DNA of 64,000 nt from Aselliscus stoliczkanus (Eukaryota > Chordata > Mammalia > Chiroptera > Hipposideridae): positions 99,265,001 through 99,329,000 of the forward strand of contig CM066729.1 of NCBI GenBank assembly GCA_033961575.1, written 5' to 3'. The notes under the pieces were generated by a model. It worked only from the letters and a program-made list of their open reading frames with translations. It had not been told where the DNA came from and did no database searches. Made by a program: the position numbers and the translations under genes. How positions within the stretch are numbered: the stretch's first letter is position 1; the number at the start of each line of letters is the position of its first letter. Shown here piece after piece: positions 11,370-22,888 of this stretch.

Positions 11370-12110
11370 CATGACAAGTGACATCGTTTGTAATTTTTAC
11401 CCCAACCAAACAGAACCTCGTAGTAATTGTTATGTGTTCTCTTACTTTCCAAACAAGTCTTCAAGTTCTGTTTTTCTTTCCTTAAGAAAATGCACTAGGA
11501 TCTACCTCCTCCTCTCAATCTTTATTACCATTTCTTTGTCACTTCCTTATTACAATTTACCTGAACTTTTGCAGAAGGCACGGAAAGGTTTATGACCTCC
11601 AATTTTGGCCAGTCTCTGCTCCACATATCTACCAGATTTAGCTTTCTATAATTCAGACATGATTATGTCCCTGTTGATGTTTCTGGAATAATATCCACAC
11701 TCCTTAGAACAAGATGTATTCACTATGATTTTGATCTACCTACCCAGGCTTAACTGCTGCCTCTCCCTTTGTTTCGGTTATTTTCGGAGCCCTAACACTT
11801 CCCAGGCAAAGCTGAGCATTCACTCTTCTGTTTTCCTGTAAGTGGTTTTTTTTTTTTTTTCCCTCTGCTTCAGCACTTATAAACATCTGATACTAATTGC
11901 AATAATAGTTAACATATGCCCTGAATATTCCTGGATGGCCCTCATTTTAAATATTCTCTCCTGTTGTCAGCCCTTGGGTGGGGTGATCTGTCCTGATTTT
12001 TATTTAGAAAATATTGTCACCATACCCTAGGGCTTATCCTACCAGATAGGCAGCTCCCTGAAGGCAGGAATGGGGGTCTTAGGGATCATAAACGCTCAAT
12101 GCTTCATTGT
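11370..12110 (+). mobile_element. Degraded L2 LINE
   Basis: Pyrimidine-rich blocks such as TACCTCCTCCTCTCAATC, then CCAGGCTTAACTGCTGCC, and an end of GGCAGCTCCCTGAAGGCAGG followed by GGGTCTTAGG and AACGCTCAATGCTTCATTG follow the L2 3' region, in which a 'gctccctgagggcaggga' type block precedes the 'ctcaataaatg' type end. It is old and diverged, with no intact frame. Confidence 0.55.
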
Positions 12111-12429
12111 TTAATTAAACCAAACTGGAAAAGGAATTCTCTATTTATACAAGCTGACTACAAAAGGAGCCAGATGTCATCAATTCCCCAAGATCTCAAC
12201 ACTGTCTGGAAATCTGTCCTCTTTTGACAGCATGCATTGTTCTTTTATGAAACAGTGTAAGCCAGTGTTCCTTTTTATTTTTCCAAACATTACTGTGGAA
12301 AAATGATCTTGCATCATGAACTGCACCCAACAAAAATCAAACATAGGTGCTCCCCTACCTCCTTTACCCATATGCCTGCATCTGGGGCAGTTATTTACCT
12401 TTTCTCCTGACAATGCATGAACTGTGTGT
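12111..12429. other. Unassigned spacer
   Basis: No gene or named repeat recognised between the two L2 relics. Confidence 0.45.
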
Positions 12430-13060
12430 CTAGATTAGAGCACATTCTCTTGAGCCCAGCTCCTCTACCTCCTTTTGCCTATTCAAGGATGCAGCCTCAG
12501 CAATTTTTCCCTCTCCCTCTGTATCATTGATTTTCCCCTCTTTACTTTATAGATGATTCCCATAAGCATGCAGACATGTGTTGTTGTTTTTTAATTATTA
12601 TTCCCAGTTTTAAAACAAATAAAAACAAATCTTCTCTATTGTCCCCACTTTTCCTCTCCAGATACTATCCATTTTCCTCTCCCCTGTACTCAAGGGCTCT
12701 GGGAGTAACCTCCTTACTTGCTGTGTCTAATTTCTCTTCTTTCATTGGCTCTTAAAACTCTTCCAGTAAATGCACCCCCTTACTGTTACTACTCCAGCAA
12801 AACTGTTCTGACAGGGCCAGCTGAGTGGCACGGTGGTTAAGCACTGGCTTGGGAAGCCAGCGGCCCTGGTTCGGGTCCCACATATGAGGGCCAGTGACAC
12901 TGCCCTCAAAAAACAAAAGGAGAAAAAAAACCAAACTGTTCTGACAGTGGTTACCGATAACCTCCACATTGCCACATCCAAGGTCAGTACTTTTGCTTTT
13001 CCCTTGGCCCTTCAGTAGTATCTGACATGGTTGAACATTCTTTTCCTCTTAAAATATTAA
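12430..13060 (+). mobile_element. L2 LINE relic with reverse-transcriptase trace
   Basis: Once the SINE at 12,815-12,932 is set aside, the plus strand reads approximately VVTDNLHIATSK followed by a broken stretch and MVEHSF. This corresponds to the segment of L2/CR1-type reverse transcriptase that leads to the catalytic-region motif of the form LDLSAAFDTVDH. The frame is broken by stops and indels. This part of L2 ORF2 is rarely this legible in old copies. Confidence 0.55.
12815..12932 (+). mobile_element. Short tRNA-derived SINE
   Basis: GGCCAGCTGAGTGGCACGG head, a B-box region at CCTGGTTCGGGTCCC, GTGACACTGCCCTC, then an A-rich tail. A 15-bp target duplication, AAACTGTTCTGACAG, lies at 12,800-12,814 and 12,933-12,947. 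It interrupts the L2 relic. Confidence 0.95.
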
Positions 13061-14102
13061 GATAACATACACATTAATTTTCTGCCTACTGTCTCAGTTT
13101 TCCTCAATCTCCTTCGCTAGGTTGTTGCACATTGGTTTGACATGATTTCAAATCTACTCGTTTATGATTAAACTAAGGTTTTTAAGAGTAAAGTTGTTTT
13201 GATTTAAGAGTGAAGATGTGTCAGGATGTCATCATGTCATGTGTTTTGTGGTTGATAAGCACCCAGCAGCATAGCTGTTGGGGGTGCCGCTGGGTGCTTA
13301 CCAATAAAAAAAATCTGAAGAAGCAAAGATGGCAAGGGGGCATTTAGACTGTAAATATTGAGAGTTTATGAGGACTATTTGAGTTTCAGTCTGGGCAAGG
13401 TGACTGCCGATCCAAAAAGCTCTCCAAAGACCCCTGAGGCATTTGCTCCAGGTAGGGTACAGGCTATTCTTCCCAGGTAGTGGGACTGTTACACCCTGCA
13501 GAACCCCCTGAGGGAAAATCAGCTTGCCCATCAGCTCCAGAGCTCTTATTCCCTAGCAATGCGCTCTAGCAGCAAGGGGCTTCTTTTTCTGCACCTGGTT
13601 AGTGAAGCCATCTCTCCTGAGAACCCACCTTGTAGAAAATGTATACCACAACCAAATTTGGACTTTATTCTTTTTATCTGTTCTTGTCTGGAATAACAGT
13701 TGAATTATCTGTCATTGCTTTGGAGTGTGTTATAACTTTATTGGCTTATTAAGAGACATTATCCTGTATGCTATTGGCTTGTGAAATTCCCACAGTAGAC
13801 CTGTGTTAAATAAACTTCTGGCAGAGATAAATTTAGTCTCTGAGGATAATTTTATCCCACAGAACAAAACAAAAAAAGGGTCTTCTTTATCTTATCGTCC
13901 TATCAAAAATGAAGTGAGTTTTTCAAGAGCTCAGTCTTGGGTATTCTGTCTTCACATATTCCATTTACAATTTACCAAATCTCATAGCTTTCATTAATAC
14001 ATGGATGCTAATATTTCAAATTTATATGTCCAAGCTTGATCTCTTTCTTCAAATCTTACCTTCAACTATCTACTTGAAGTCTCCATTTAGAGATGTTAAG
14101 TA
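13061..14102. other. Unassigned region with a perfect hairpin
   Basis: No repeat family is recognised with confidence. The segment 13,250-13,830 is somewhat more GC-rich, contains a 12-bp inverted repeat, and could be an unrecognised old LTR or DNA transposon. Confidence 0.35.
13256..13300. repeat. Inverted repeat (12-bp stem, 21-nt loop)
   Basis: TAAGCACCCAGC at 13,256-13,267 pairs perfectly with GCTGGGTGCTTA at 13,289-13,300. Just downstream is CCAATAAAAAAAA. I know no family with this hairpin. Confidence 0.85.
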
Positions 14103-14185
14103 TTGGATTGTCGGAAAAGTCATGACGCATCTTTGCAACGAAAAACATACAAAAAAAATACGTCATGAGTTTTCCGAATAGAACA
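14103..14185. mobile_element. Palindromic mariner-type MITE (diverged)
   Basis: Same family as 7908-7989: TTGGATTGTCGGAAAAGTCA at the left, GTCATGAGTTTTCCGA at the right, with TA flanks (14,101-14,102; 14,186-14,187). The outer 10 bp of the right arm have mutated. Confidence 0.85.
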
Positions 14186-14209
14186 TATCAATTTTGACTT
14201 GTCCACGAA

Positions 14210-15110
14210 ACCTTCACCTCCCAGTTTTTCCATCTCAGTAAAATGGCAATCCTATTTTTCCAGTTAGGCCCATGGAAGTTAAATCATCCCTGACTCTTGT
14301 CCTTCTCTTCTAACCTCACAGAACGTGATCTAATCCTGATGGTTTTAGCTTCAAAATATGAGAAATTCTAATCACTTTGTACCATCTCCACTGCTCCCCT
14401 CTGGTTAGTTCTCACCTGGATCATTGTAAAGTCTCGGTTTCAGTTCTAGCCCCCATTTGGAAAATTCTCAACTAAATAAATGCAAGGGTGATCCTTTTAA
14501 AATGTAAGACACGCCCTGTCTCTTCTCTCTTCAGAACCTTTCTAGAGTCTGTCCTAGCATCAAGGCCAAAGTCCCCAGAGGTACTATGTGACCTGGCCTG
14601 TGCTTTCGATGCATGCGCAGTTCATGCTCAGCCTACCTTCCCCTTGCTCACACTGCTCTTCATATCAAGCTCTTGGTACTCCAGACCTTGGGACCTTTGT
14701 GCTTGCTCTTTCCTCTTCCTAGAATACTTTCCGTTCCACTCTCCTCACCACTCCTTCTCACAAAACATTTTGTTTTGTTTTGGTTTGGTTGTTATTATTT
14801 TGTTTTTAACTTTCCTTAGGGCTCCACTCAAAATTCACCTTCTCTGAGGGGTGACCACTTTATCTAAAATTGCAACCCTCCCAGTTGCCCCACCACCACC
14901 ACTTTACCACACACACCGTGTTGTTTTCCTTTTCATGCTTTTTCTCTTGTTATACAATTTGATCACTTGAAGGATGTTTTGTTAATTTGCTTTACTGTCT
15001 ACTTTCAATTCTAGAAAAGAAGCTCCATGCAATATTTTGATTCATTTTGTTCCCTTTTGAATTCCCAGTGTTGAGAAAAACTGCTGGGCTCAAAGTTATG
15101 CTCTGTAGAA
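14210..15110 (+). mobile_element. L2-type LINE, long 3' portion
   Basis: Blocks in order: AGGGTGATCCTTTTAAAATG, CATCAAGGCCAAAGTCCC, TGACCTGGCCTGTGC, TTGCTCACACTGCTC, GGGACCTTTGTGCTTGCTC, TCCTAGAATACTTTCC and AAATTCACCTTCTCTGAGG, followed by GTGACCACTTTATCTAAAAT. This is the typical order of the L2 ORF2 end and 3' UTR. The 119- and 68-codon frames in it are relic or chance. The copy is old and not functional. Confidence 0.75.
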
Positions 15111-16018
15111 TTTAAAAAAAAAATTTTTTTTTAAATAAATGAAAAGACTTTAGAAAATCCCATGCACTGGCTCATCCCCAAAAGCCAAGAGGCCTCTGCT
15201 AGAGTGGGAAAGAAACACACTTCACAAGTCCAGCGCCCCAGGGCAGAGGCTAACTCATTGCCAGACTATGGGGCTGGGCCTGCAAGTGAACAGAGTTCCC
15301 CAGGAAATGAATTAGTAAAGCATTTATGGGATCAGTCCTGGCAGGATGGGTGTTTTAAGCTCTTTGCAAAGACTTTCAGACCTTTCACAAAGAACCCTGG
15401 GCTTGGCTGCTCAAAGATTGCCCAGGGCTTGGGTGTTGCAGGAACAAACACTTATGGTTCCCACCAGTTTACTGGGATCAGGAAGCAGAAGAGATTAAAT
15501 CGTGAGAAGCAGTGCTCAAACTCCACTTCTTCTCTACAAAGTCGAATTCATTAGATCTGGAGGAGGGAGGCGGCTCCGGAGACTTCATTTTCAACAATCA
15601 TCCCAGCATTCCACAAATGCCCTGTGATGTGTCTTCATAACACACATCATAACCATAGTTTAAACTACTCTGGCTTAAAGCTCAGCAGCTCTGTCCCTTC
15701 TGTACGCAAATTGTCCTGTCTGTTTTCCAATGCTGTTCCCAGGGAGCCCTCTGAGCATCGATGGACATGTAGAAGCTTACTTTGACTGGTGTGGCCACTT
15801 CCTTCTCTTGTCAGGGATGTGAATTACAGCACCTTCAGCTGTCCTGGGCTTGCTGGACCCACTTTAATCAAATGATCATGCACACACTGCTTGGAAAGTC
15901 CTTTCAGAATGGGCTGAACCTTAACAAGTGAAAATTCCGTGTGCGTCAATAAATCTCTTTGAAATCAGAAGCATCCCTGGGAAGTAGGAGGCTATCAGTC
16001 AACCACACATGTAAATTT
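15111..16018. promoter_or_regulatory. Unique, moderately GC-rich block; candidate regulatory element
   Basis: No repeat is recognised. The base composition is more balanced than in the flanks, and a 130-codon plus-strand frame at 15,162-15,554 lacks recognisable motifs or codon signs of a gene. Motifs include the TEAD-type CATTCCA (CAGCATTCCACAAATGCCC). It could be a conserved noncoding block; function is not shown. Confidence 0.25.
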
Positions 16019-16031
16019 AGGTTGTTTTTCT

Positions 16032-16130
16032 TTTTTTGAGGGCAGTGTCACTGGCCTTCATATGTGGGACCGAACCGGGGCCGCTGGCTTCCCAAGCCAG
16101 CGCTTAACCACAGCGCCACTCGGCCGGCCC
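16032..16130 (-). mobile_element. Short tRNA-derived SINE
   Basis: Minus strand: GGGCCGGCCGAGTGGCGC, then the usual head and GTGACACTGCCCTC. A 13-bp target duplication, AGGTTGTTTTTCT, lies at 16,019-16,031 and 16,131-16,143. Confidence 0.95.
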
Positions 16131-16289
16131 AGGTTGTTTTTCTAATAGCCAATCAAAATTGACCTCACTTCAGTGAGGAGGAGGAAACACATAATTTGAG
16201 CAATCAAATGATATATCAGTTTGGGAAGGAAATGATAAAGGCTGGTATTTTTGTTAATGTTGTAATAGTATAAAAACATTTTTTAAGAC

Positions 16290-16885
16290 TGTCTCACTCC
16301 GAACCTTGTCCTTCAGCTTCATTCACTTCTCATCCCCATAAGCAAGCGATGTTAATTTTTGTATGTTCTTCCAGATATAGTTTATGCAGATGTGAAATAC
16401 TAGCAGAGATACACACATATATGAGCCTATATATTCATTTTTCCCATTTTTAAATAATAGTTTAAAATAACAAAGTACAACTCAACACAGTTATTTTTCC
16501 TGCTTAATAAAGTATCTTGAAAGCCTTCCAGTATCAATGCACAGAGGCCTTCCTCATTCCTTTTTTTTTTTTTTTTATGGCTGAAAATAAAATATGCCAT
16601 AACTTAGCAAGTCTCCGATTGACTTGATACAATTTAAGTTGATGCCTCCCTTTGGCTATTTAAAACAATGCTATAATGCATAAATTTACAAACATAAGGT
16701 TATTTTGCGTGCGGCCACATACACAAATTGATCTGAAATATCCATTTACAGAAGTAAAACTGCTGGGTCTACAGGCATTTTGTAATTTTAAGTCATGTGG
16801 TTAAGCTATCCTCTATAATGGTTTTATTAATTCGCATCCACACCAGCAATGTATGAGAGGGCTGGTAGGGTGACTTTGGAGAAAT
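16290..16885 (-). mobile_element. Old LINE-1 fragment
   Basis: TATGGCTGAAAATAAAATAT, TTGGCTATTTAAAACAATGC, GAAGTAAAACTGCTGGGTC, TATCCTCTATAATGG and CATCCACACCAGCAATGTAT, followed by GAGAGGGCT, match in order the reverse complement of L1M-type sequence near the end of ORF2 and the 3' UTR. It is diverged, and no frame survives. Confidence 0.7.
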
Positions 16886-18332
16886 ATGCAAATAGCCTGA
16901 TGGAACTTCTTTTCCTGGGGAGACAGGGATACATGGGCAACGGGGGTTAGAAGAACCCTAAATGTGGAACTAACTATTGTTAATTCTACTCTATGCATAT
17001 GAGAAACTACAAATTACTGAACACTTTACTATATTGTATATAATACAGTCATATTTGTGTGTCAGCCCATACCAGAACCAATACAGGCCAAGAAATGAGC
17101 CATACATTTTTCTAACACATTCCTAAATGAAAATTTATAACTTATAATTACCAGAATTTTAGAAATGGGGAACATCTATTAAGGGTAATTTAAATATGAA
17201 CATACATACTAAAAATCTTGATATATAGAAACAGATTCCACAGACAGATGCATTAATCCATTTATCTGACATGTCTCAAGAGTTTTTGAAGATTTCAGCT
17301 TTCAATGTTCATTGAAAAGCAATTTTGGTACACTCCTAGGTACTTATACTTGAAAACATCAGGCAGCTACTGTTTCTAACAGGGAATGTAAATTAGTTAT
17401 TGCATGCAATTTACTGATCACTTAGAAGATAACCCAATTAAGGAAGTGAAAATTAACAGATATAAATTTAATTACATAAGAGGTAGTTTCTTGACATGTA
17501 TTTTTATGGTGCTATTCTAAACTTGAACATTTCTAAGTTTCAATTTAAATCTTCATACTAAAAACAAAGTGATCAGAATATGCATGTTTGCGTGTGCTAT
17601 ATTATTCACTTCAGTCCTTTTCTTGGCTTGATGATTGAAAAATATTAGCTAGAGACACATTGAAATTAGGCTCCACAGCTTCATCAGAGTCAACTGAGCT
17701 GCCAGAATATTTTTTAATGCTATTTGAAACCATTAATGACAAAGACTTGTTTGCTTACACTCATGGCCCAATCCTTCTCCAGTGAAGATTACTGGTCATG
17801 AATCTGGTCAACATTTACAGGAATCTGGAAATAAAACAGCTAAATCCTTGATGACAAGGAGCTTCATAAAGGCGGCTCATTTGTTCTCTCAGGGCACTCA
17901 TCCCTGCCACTGGGATCAATAGACAATCTCATCTGATAGGTTCTTAAAGGCCATGATACAAACACTCTTTTTGCAGTTTTGCAGAAGAAAACATTCTGCT
18001 TCTACTTTAAGGAACTCCCCTCAAATTCACTAAACAAACACAAACAATCTTACCCTGACTTTCCTATAGTCTTAAAACCTATAGAATAAAAACAGTGATT
18101 TTTTTCTCATTAAAAAAAAAACAGTAAGGTTCAGACGTATGGATGTTTTGAAATTGACTGCTAAATAAGAGTTTATGATTTGTCACATATCTAGCAACAT
18201 AAATATTAACTGCTCCAGGATCTCAAACAGAATATATGAATTAACACCTTGTTGCAGTATAGCTGGTCTGTAATGCTTACTGGTCTGCTACATAGAAGTG
18301 ATCTGAATCTCAATAAAAGATATATATATATA
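16886..18332. other. Unique intergenic DNA
   Basis: No gene or named repeat. The stretch at about 17,600-18,050 looks enhancer-like and is listed separately. Confidence 0.45.
17600..18050. promoter_or_regulatory. Candidate conserved noncoding element
   Basis: Non-repetitive, compositionally complex, with homeodomain-like cores (ACCATTAATGACAAAG) and a CpG-containing AAAGGCGGCTCATTTG. No coding frame. Inferred only from composition. Confidence 0.25.
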
Positions 18333-18563
18333 GTGCCCCCAAAATGTATACACATTTTAAGAAAGGAAAACTGCATTAAAATTGTAGTACTAAAAATATA
18401 CCCATAACAAAAGATGAATACAAGTCATGTTTGACTTCTTCAATTACAAGAGGTGCTCAAAGTGATTACCATCAGCATCCAGATACTTCTGATTATGGCG
18501 AGCTACTGCTTGAGCAACATTGATCAAAGTGTCTACTTGTATACATTTTCTTGGCATCCCTGG
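18333..18563 (-). mobile_element. Internally deleted mariner transposon
   Basis: Flanked by TA. The left end GTGCCCCCAAAATGTATACA and the right end, whose reverse complement begins CCAGGGATGCCAAGAAAATG, are the terminal inverted repeats. On the minus strand an open frame reads NVAQAVARHNQKYLDADG and then NHFEHLL and a stop, the C-terminal tail of a mariner-type transposase. The rest of the gene is missing. Sister copies lie at 24,321 and 32,935. Confidence 0.85.
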
Positions 18564-20809
18564 TATATATATTTAAGACATTAACACAATTTTCCTAAAG
18601 CACATCAAAAACATAGAAAAGAAGAAATCAGTGTAGTCTACGTAGAAGTTAAACTACAATAGCAATTGGAAAAATTAACAAAAATAAATAAAATTTATAA
18701 AAATAGGTTTTTTTTAGCCTGGGACCTGATAGGATATAACAAAATATGAGGGAAGAAATTTTACTCCTGTAATAGTGCCCTCCTTTATAAATGTCATAAC
18801 TGCATACAAGCCATTTGCTGTTTAATTAATATGGGAGGAGGGTCTGTAAATTCTAAACTCTTAACATCCTAATAAAACGCCTTTTGGCAAGAGTACAGAA
18901 TGTTTATGGTTGGTAAATTAGAAAGCTATAGAGGAGTGCATGCTTTCCTTTCAACTTAGAGAAGCTTAACAAGTGTGTTACATCTTTTTATTCTTTCCCT
19001 CATTGAAAAAGCAAAAATAAAAACAACACACACACATACTCACACAAAAACTTATTATGGAAGCATCAGTAAAACTCACAGAGGTGTATTTATTCTAAGG
19101 AGTGTCAGTTACAACCTAGCAGATTTATTTATTGCATAATAAAAGGTAGAATGTTCCTGAAGGATAAAACACCTGGGTGGTGTTCAGAGAAGATTTTTGC
19201 TTTGTTTTTCATTCCTCACCCCTCCCTCATCCCATTGCTACTATTCATTTATAAATGCATAATTCAGTGACAAATCTGTATATGGGATATAATTTTGGGA
19301 GGAAGGACATAACTCTCCAGCACTAAGACTAAAGATTTAAGCTAGTACAAATCTCATTTAATCTTTTACTAACATGTAAAATAAACAAATATAACTCTGT
19401 ATCTGTCAGTGACCAGGTATGTATTAGTATAATAGTGTCATTTTTCTTTTTAAATTGAAACTAAAGAAGAACATGATCATTTTTACATGTTTTCCGTGAA
19501 AATGCCTTATTTTTTAAAATAATAGCATAAAGATTAGGAATCATGTCTAAATATAGCATGATCATCACTTCTATTGTACAAAAAAAAAAATCTGCTTTTC
19601 TTTCTTAAACTGTAAAAATAGTTTGGTTTAGGCAATGGCTTAGGAGGCAACAGGCCAGCAGGAGGCCAGGCGGATTAGCCCTAATTACCTCATGTTTCAC
19701 CGTAATTAACTCCCGATACAAAAAGTAAACGCTGCAGGAATGATGGAGAGAGACCTTAGGCCAGTAGGCAAGATATCTAAGCTCCCATTGTTTGCACACG
19801 ATAATCTTTCTTTTGAATTTCCCTTAATTCCTCCAAAAGATCAACTGATGGACACACATGGTACTGTGATTAGCTGTGCTACAGAGATATAATAAGATTT
19901 TTCTTATTTGTTCTTGGCAGGAAAACCACATTCTCAATAAGGCGATAATATATCCGTGAACTGCCATAGTATTTTCCTTATATTTGTTTATAAGCCCATG
20001 TAAATAGCTATAAATTTCCTCTGAAAGCCTCAGGACAGGCTGTTCTGTGGTTGATATAATATTTATTTCAGAAAAATATTTGTCTAACCCATTAATAACT
20101 TTTTTTAATCCATCAAACATACAAACAAACTAACAAAAAACCACATTTTCCAGATGTCCCTACACAGTATCTACCTTGAAAACAGAAGGCAATGGAAACC
20201 TTTCCTGTTCTCCCCCCACTTAGGGCTGATAAATATCTAAAAACATAAAAGGAACTATAGATATTGAAAGCAATAAAGCCTTCTATCCTTTCTCATAAAG
20301 GTGCCTCATCATTGAGTACAAATTGCATTGCAACAAAAACTTGAAATAAATTCCAAACATTTGCTAAGTTTAAAATGTCAACTTTGAGAAAGGCAGTACT
20401 GTGCATTTTCATCAGAGATCCCAATCTGCTACAAAGGAGCACACATTAATCCAAAGAACAAAAATAGTTACAAACTGTCACTTGGCTTTAGAAATGGGAA
20501 AGCGTGGAGTGGGGACAAGAAGTGACACTGAAGCCTAGAACTTAAAAACTGTGTAAATACTAAGGAAATCACTTGCAGTCATACTTATGCTTTTCAACTT
20601 ACACATAAATATATTCTAAAATTCTGGAAAATAAATAAAAGAAGACAAGACCTATGCTTAGCATCACATTAATTATTATTTCTATCTGTAATTGTTTTCT
20701 AGCCAGCATCCCATTCATATCAAACTTGTAGAAATAGTATAAGGACATGTTTATGAAAACTTCAAATCTGTGGCCTCAAACCTCTCCTACAGGAATCAAG
20801 AAAAACAAT
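18564..20809. other. Unique AT-rich intergenic DNA
   Basis: No named repeat or gene; contains the candidate element at 19,600-20,120. Confidence 0.45.
19600..20120. promoter_or_regulatory. Strong candidate conserved enhancer
   Basis: Dense transcription-factor-like motifs in non-repetitive DNA: bicoid/OTX-type GGATTA (19,672-19,677), two TAATTA homeodomain sites (19,682-19,687 and 19,703-19,708), a SOX-type CATTGTT (19,786-19,792), and ATTAATAACT near 20,091. CpGs survive in ACCGTAATTAACTCCCGATA. The minus-strand 98-codon frame at 19,824-20,120 has no recognisable domain. The enhancer role is inferred from motif density. Confidence 0.4.
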
Positions 20810-20823
20810 TGATTCATTAAGTT

Positions 20824-20937
20824 GTTTTTTTTTTTTTTTTAAAGAGGGCAGTGTCCCTGGCCCTCGCATGTGGGATCTGAACCAGGGTCGCTGGCGTCCC
20901 AAGCCAGCTCCCAACCACTGTGCCACTCGGCTGGCCC
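20824..20937 (-). mobile_element. Short tRNA-derived SINE
   Basis: Minus strand: GGGCCAGCCGAGTGGCAC head to GGACACTGCCCTC, then an A-tail. A 14-bp target duplication, TGATTCATTAAGTT, lies at 20,810-20,823 and 20,938-20,951. Confidence 0.94.
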
Positions 20938-21041
20938 TGATTCATTAAGTTTTGACTGTGTCATTTTAAGTCTAATTTTTATTTGAAAGGTAAAAATCAG
21001 TATATAGAATGAAAGTATAGAAGCCTTTAATTTTTGCCATT

Positions 21042-21130
21042 CGGCAAACTTTTTCCGTAAAAAGCCAGATATATTTTCAGCTTTGGGTGTGGCTAGATTT
21101 GGCCTACAGGATCTTTTTGCTGACCTCAGC
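21042..21130. mobile_element. hAT-Charlie-type deletion derivative
   Basis: CGGCAAACTTTTTCCGTAAA, then AGCCAGATATATTTTCAGC and CTTTGGG, joined directly to GATTTGGCCTACAGGATC and TTTTTGCTGACCTC. These are the two ends of a common mammalian hAT element with nearly all of the middle missing. A longer copy is at 57,925-58,085. Confidence 0.65.
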
Positions 21131-22694
21131 ACCATTAAATTGTATTTTTTTCATTCCAGTGACATTTGTGTTTTTTCCCTCTTTCCCCTTAAACTCCTAA
21201 ACTTTTAAAAATCTCTAATTCTTTAGGAGACTTGGGAACATTGATATTTCACAGAAGCTTGTACTTTTTAAAACTAATATTTATCCTAAACTGAATAATT
21301 GCAATCCTGAATTCTTCATATACCCAATCATTGCCATATTTTACCTGCAATGAAAACTAACTTTTAGGGCAGAACACTGTCACACACTCACTTTAAGGCT
21401 TAACTGTTATTTAAGTCTTAATTGTAAAGATAATTTAAAGATATGGGAGGTATGATGGTAATCTTAATTTTTATTTTATTAACCCCATCTGTGGTATGAA
21501 ATAACTTACATATGGTTTACTTTTAAAATATTATTTTATTGCTACACAATGTACAACTTCTGTATTCTCTAGTGATTAAAACGGAAAGTCTTGATTCAAA
21601 ATAAGTAAATATCTGTGCAACATTTATGTATTCTCATATTCATGTGTTCCTTTTTTTCACTGAATTGTAAATTCTTATCCTTCACTGAATTGTGTACTCT
21701 CAGCCCTGACCTATCAAAATATGAAACAGGAAGTACCTGACATGTCAAAAATAACTGGGGATGCAAGGATGTATAACAAGAAAGGATACTGCTTTCAAGA
21801 AACTCGTAGTCTGGTGGGATATAGATGGATGAACAAATAGTTATGTAAATTTTGCTCTCGGAGAAGTATGTGGATGTAGAAACACAAGACCTGGGAGAAA
21901 CAACATCCCTTTGGGAGTGTCTGAGAAAATTTCAGAGCAGAGAAAATGCCATGGCTTAACTTTTATTCAGCACACATTTAAACTTGTCCTTCAAAATCAG
22001 TTCCAAAAACTAAGAATGTCTTTTTTTATCATATTATTATTTGAATACAATTAATTCTTATTGATTCAAATTACTCTCATCTTATTCTTTTGGATTTTTA
22101 AAAATTCTTGTAACACATGTCAAGTAATTATAAAAAGAACAGTAAATAAATATTTGACTTCCTTTTGGCCAAATGTCCCATAATTGATTCCAGGTAAGTT
22201 TCCCTCCCCCCATTAAATTCTAAGAACATCCATATGTCCTTGTAAAATATTACATTAATCATTTGAAGAGAAATTTTTTTCTTTCATATTTTATGTGCAC
22301 ATATGCAAAGAATGACATGCTTTGAATAGTAGAATGCCTTTTTTCATATTAGAAGCAAGCACTGGGATTCCATGTTTATGTCGTGCCATATTGCTGACCT
22401 TTATGATCACTTGCTATTTATGTGTTTACATCTAGACTGATTACTAAGTTTAATTATGACATCTGTGGGTTCTTAAAATGTCAAAGCTTGTTGTCCAACA
22501 ACTGTATGAAGAAATATCATAAGTGACACACAGACTACCAAATGTAATCATGAAATTATGTTTTATATAAACACAACTAAAAGTCAGTATTGACGCTTTA
22601 CATTCTATACAAACACACACACTTAATGTTCGTATAGAGGTGGTATGTATACAAACTTACAAATTAGATACTATATTGCATAAGACTTTGCTCT
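21131..22694. other. Unique AT-rich intergenic DNA
   Basis: No gene. A weak L2/MIR-like trace may lie at 21,750-21,850 (CTGCTTTCAAGAAACTCG). Confidence 0.45.
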
Positions 22695-22877
22695 TTTTTG
22701 TTTTTTGTGTTTTGTTTTTGTTTTTGTGTTTTAATTTTTTTTAGCTGAGCCATCCTGCTACCTGTTGGCAGCTCAATGGCAACTCAGCTAGGGCTGGGCA
22801 TCAAACTGCTGTTGCTCAGAGCTCAGCTCACACTCTTGAGCGAACTCTTAACCAACTGAGCCACTCGGCCAGCCCTT
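22695..22877 (-). mobile_element. tRNA-derived SINE (second family)
   Basis: Minus strand: GGGCTGGCCGAGTGGCTCAG head, a SINE body with GCTCTGAGCAACAGCAG, and an end with CAGGATGGCTCAGC. An 11-bp target duplication, GACTTTGCTCT, lies at 22,684-22,694 and 22,878-22,888. Its A-rich tail has become (ACAAAA)-like. Confidence 0.9.
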
Positions 22878-22888
22878 GACTTTGCTCT

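Noticed and set aside
14488..14847. 119-codon plus-strand frame
   Set aside because: It falls in an L2 3' region where frames are relics or chance.
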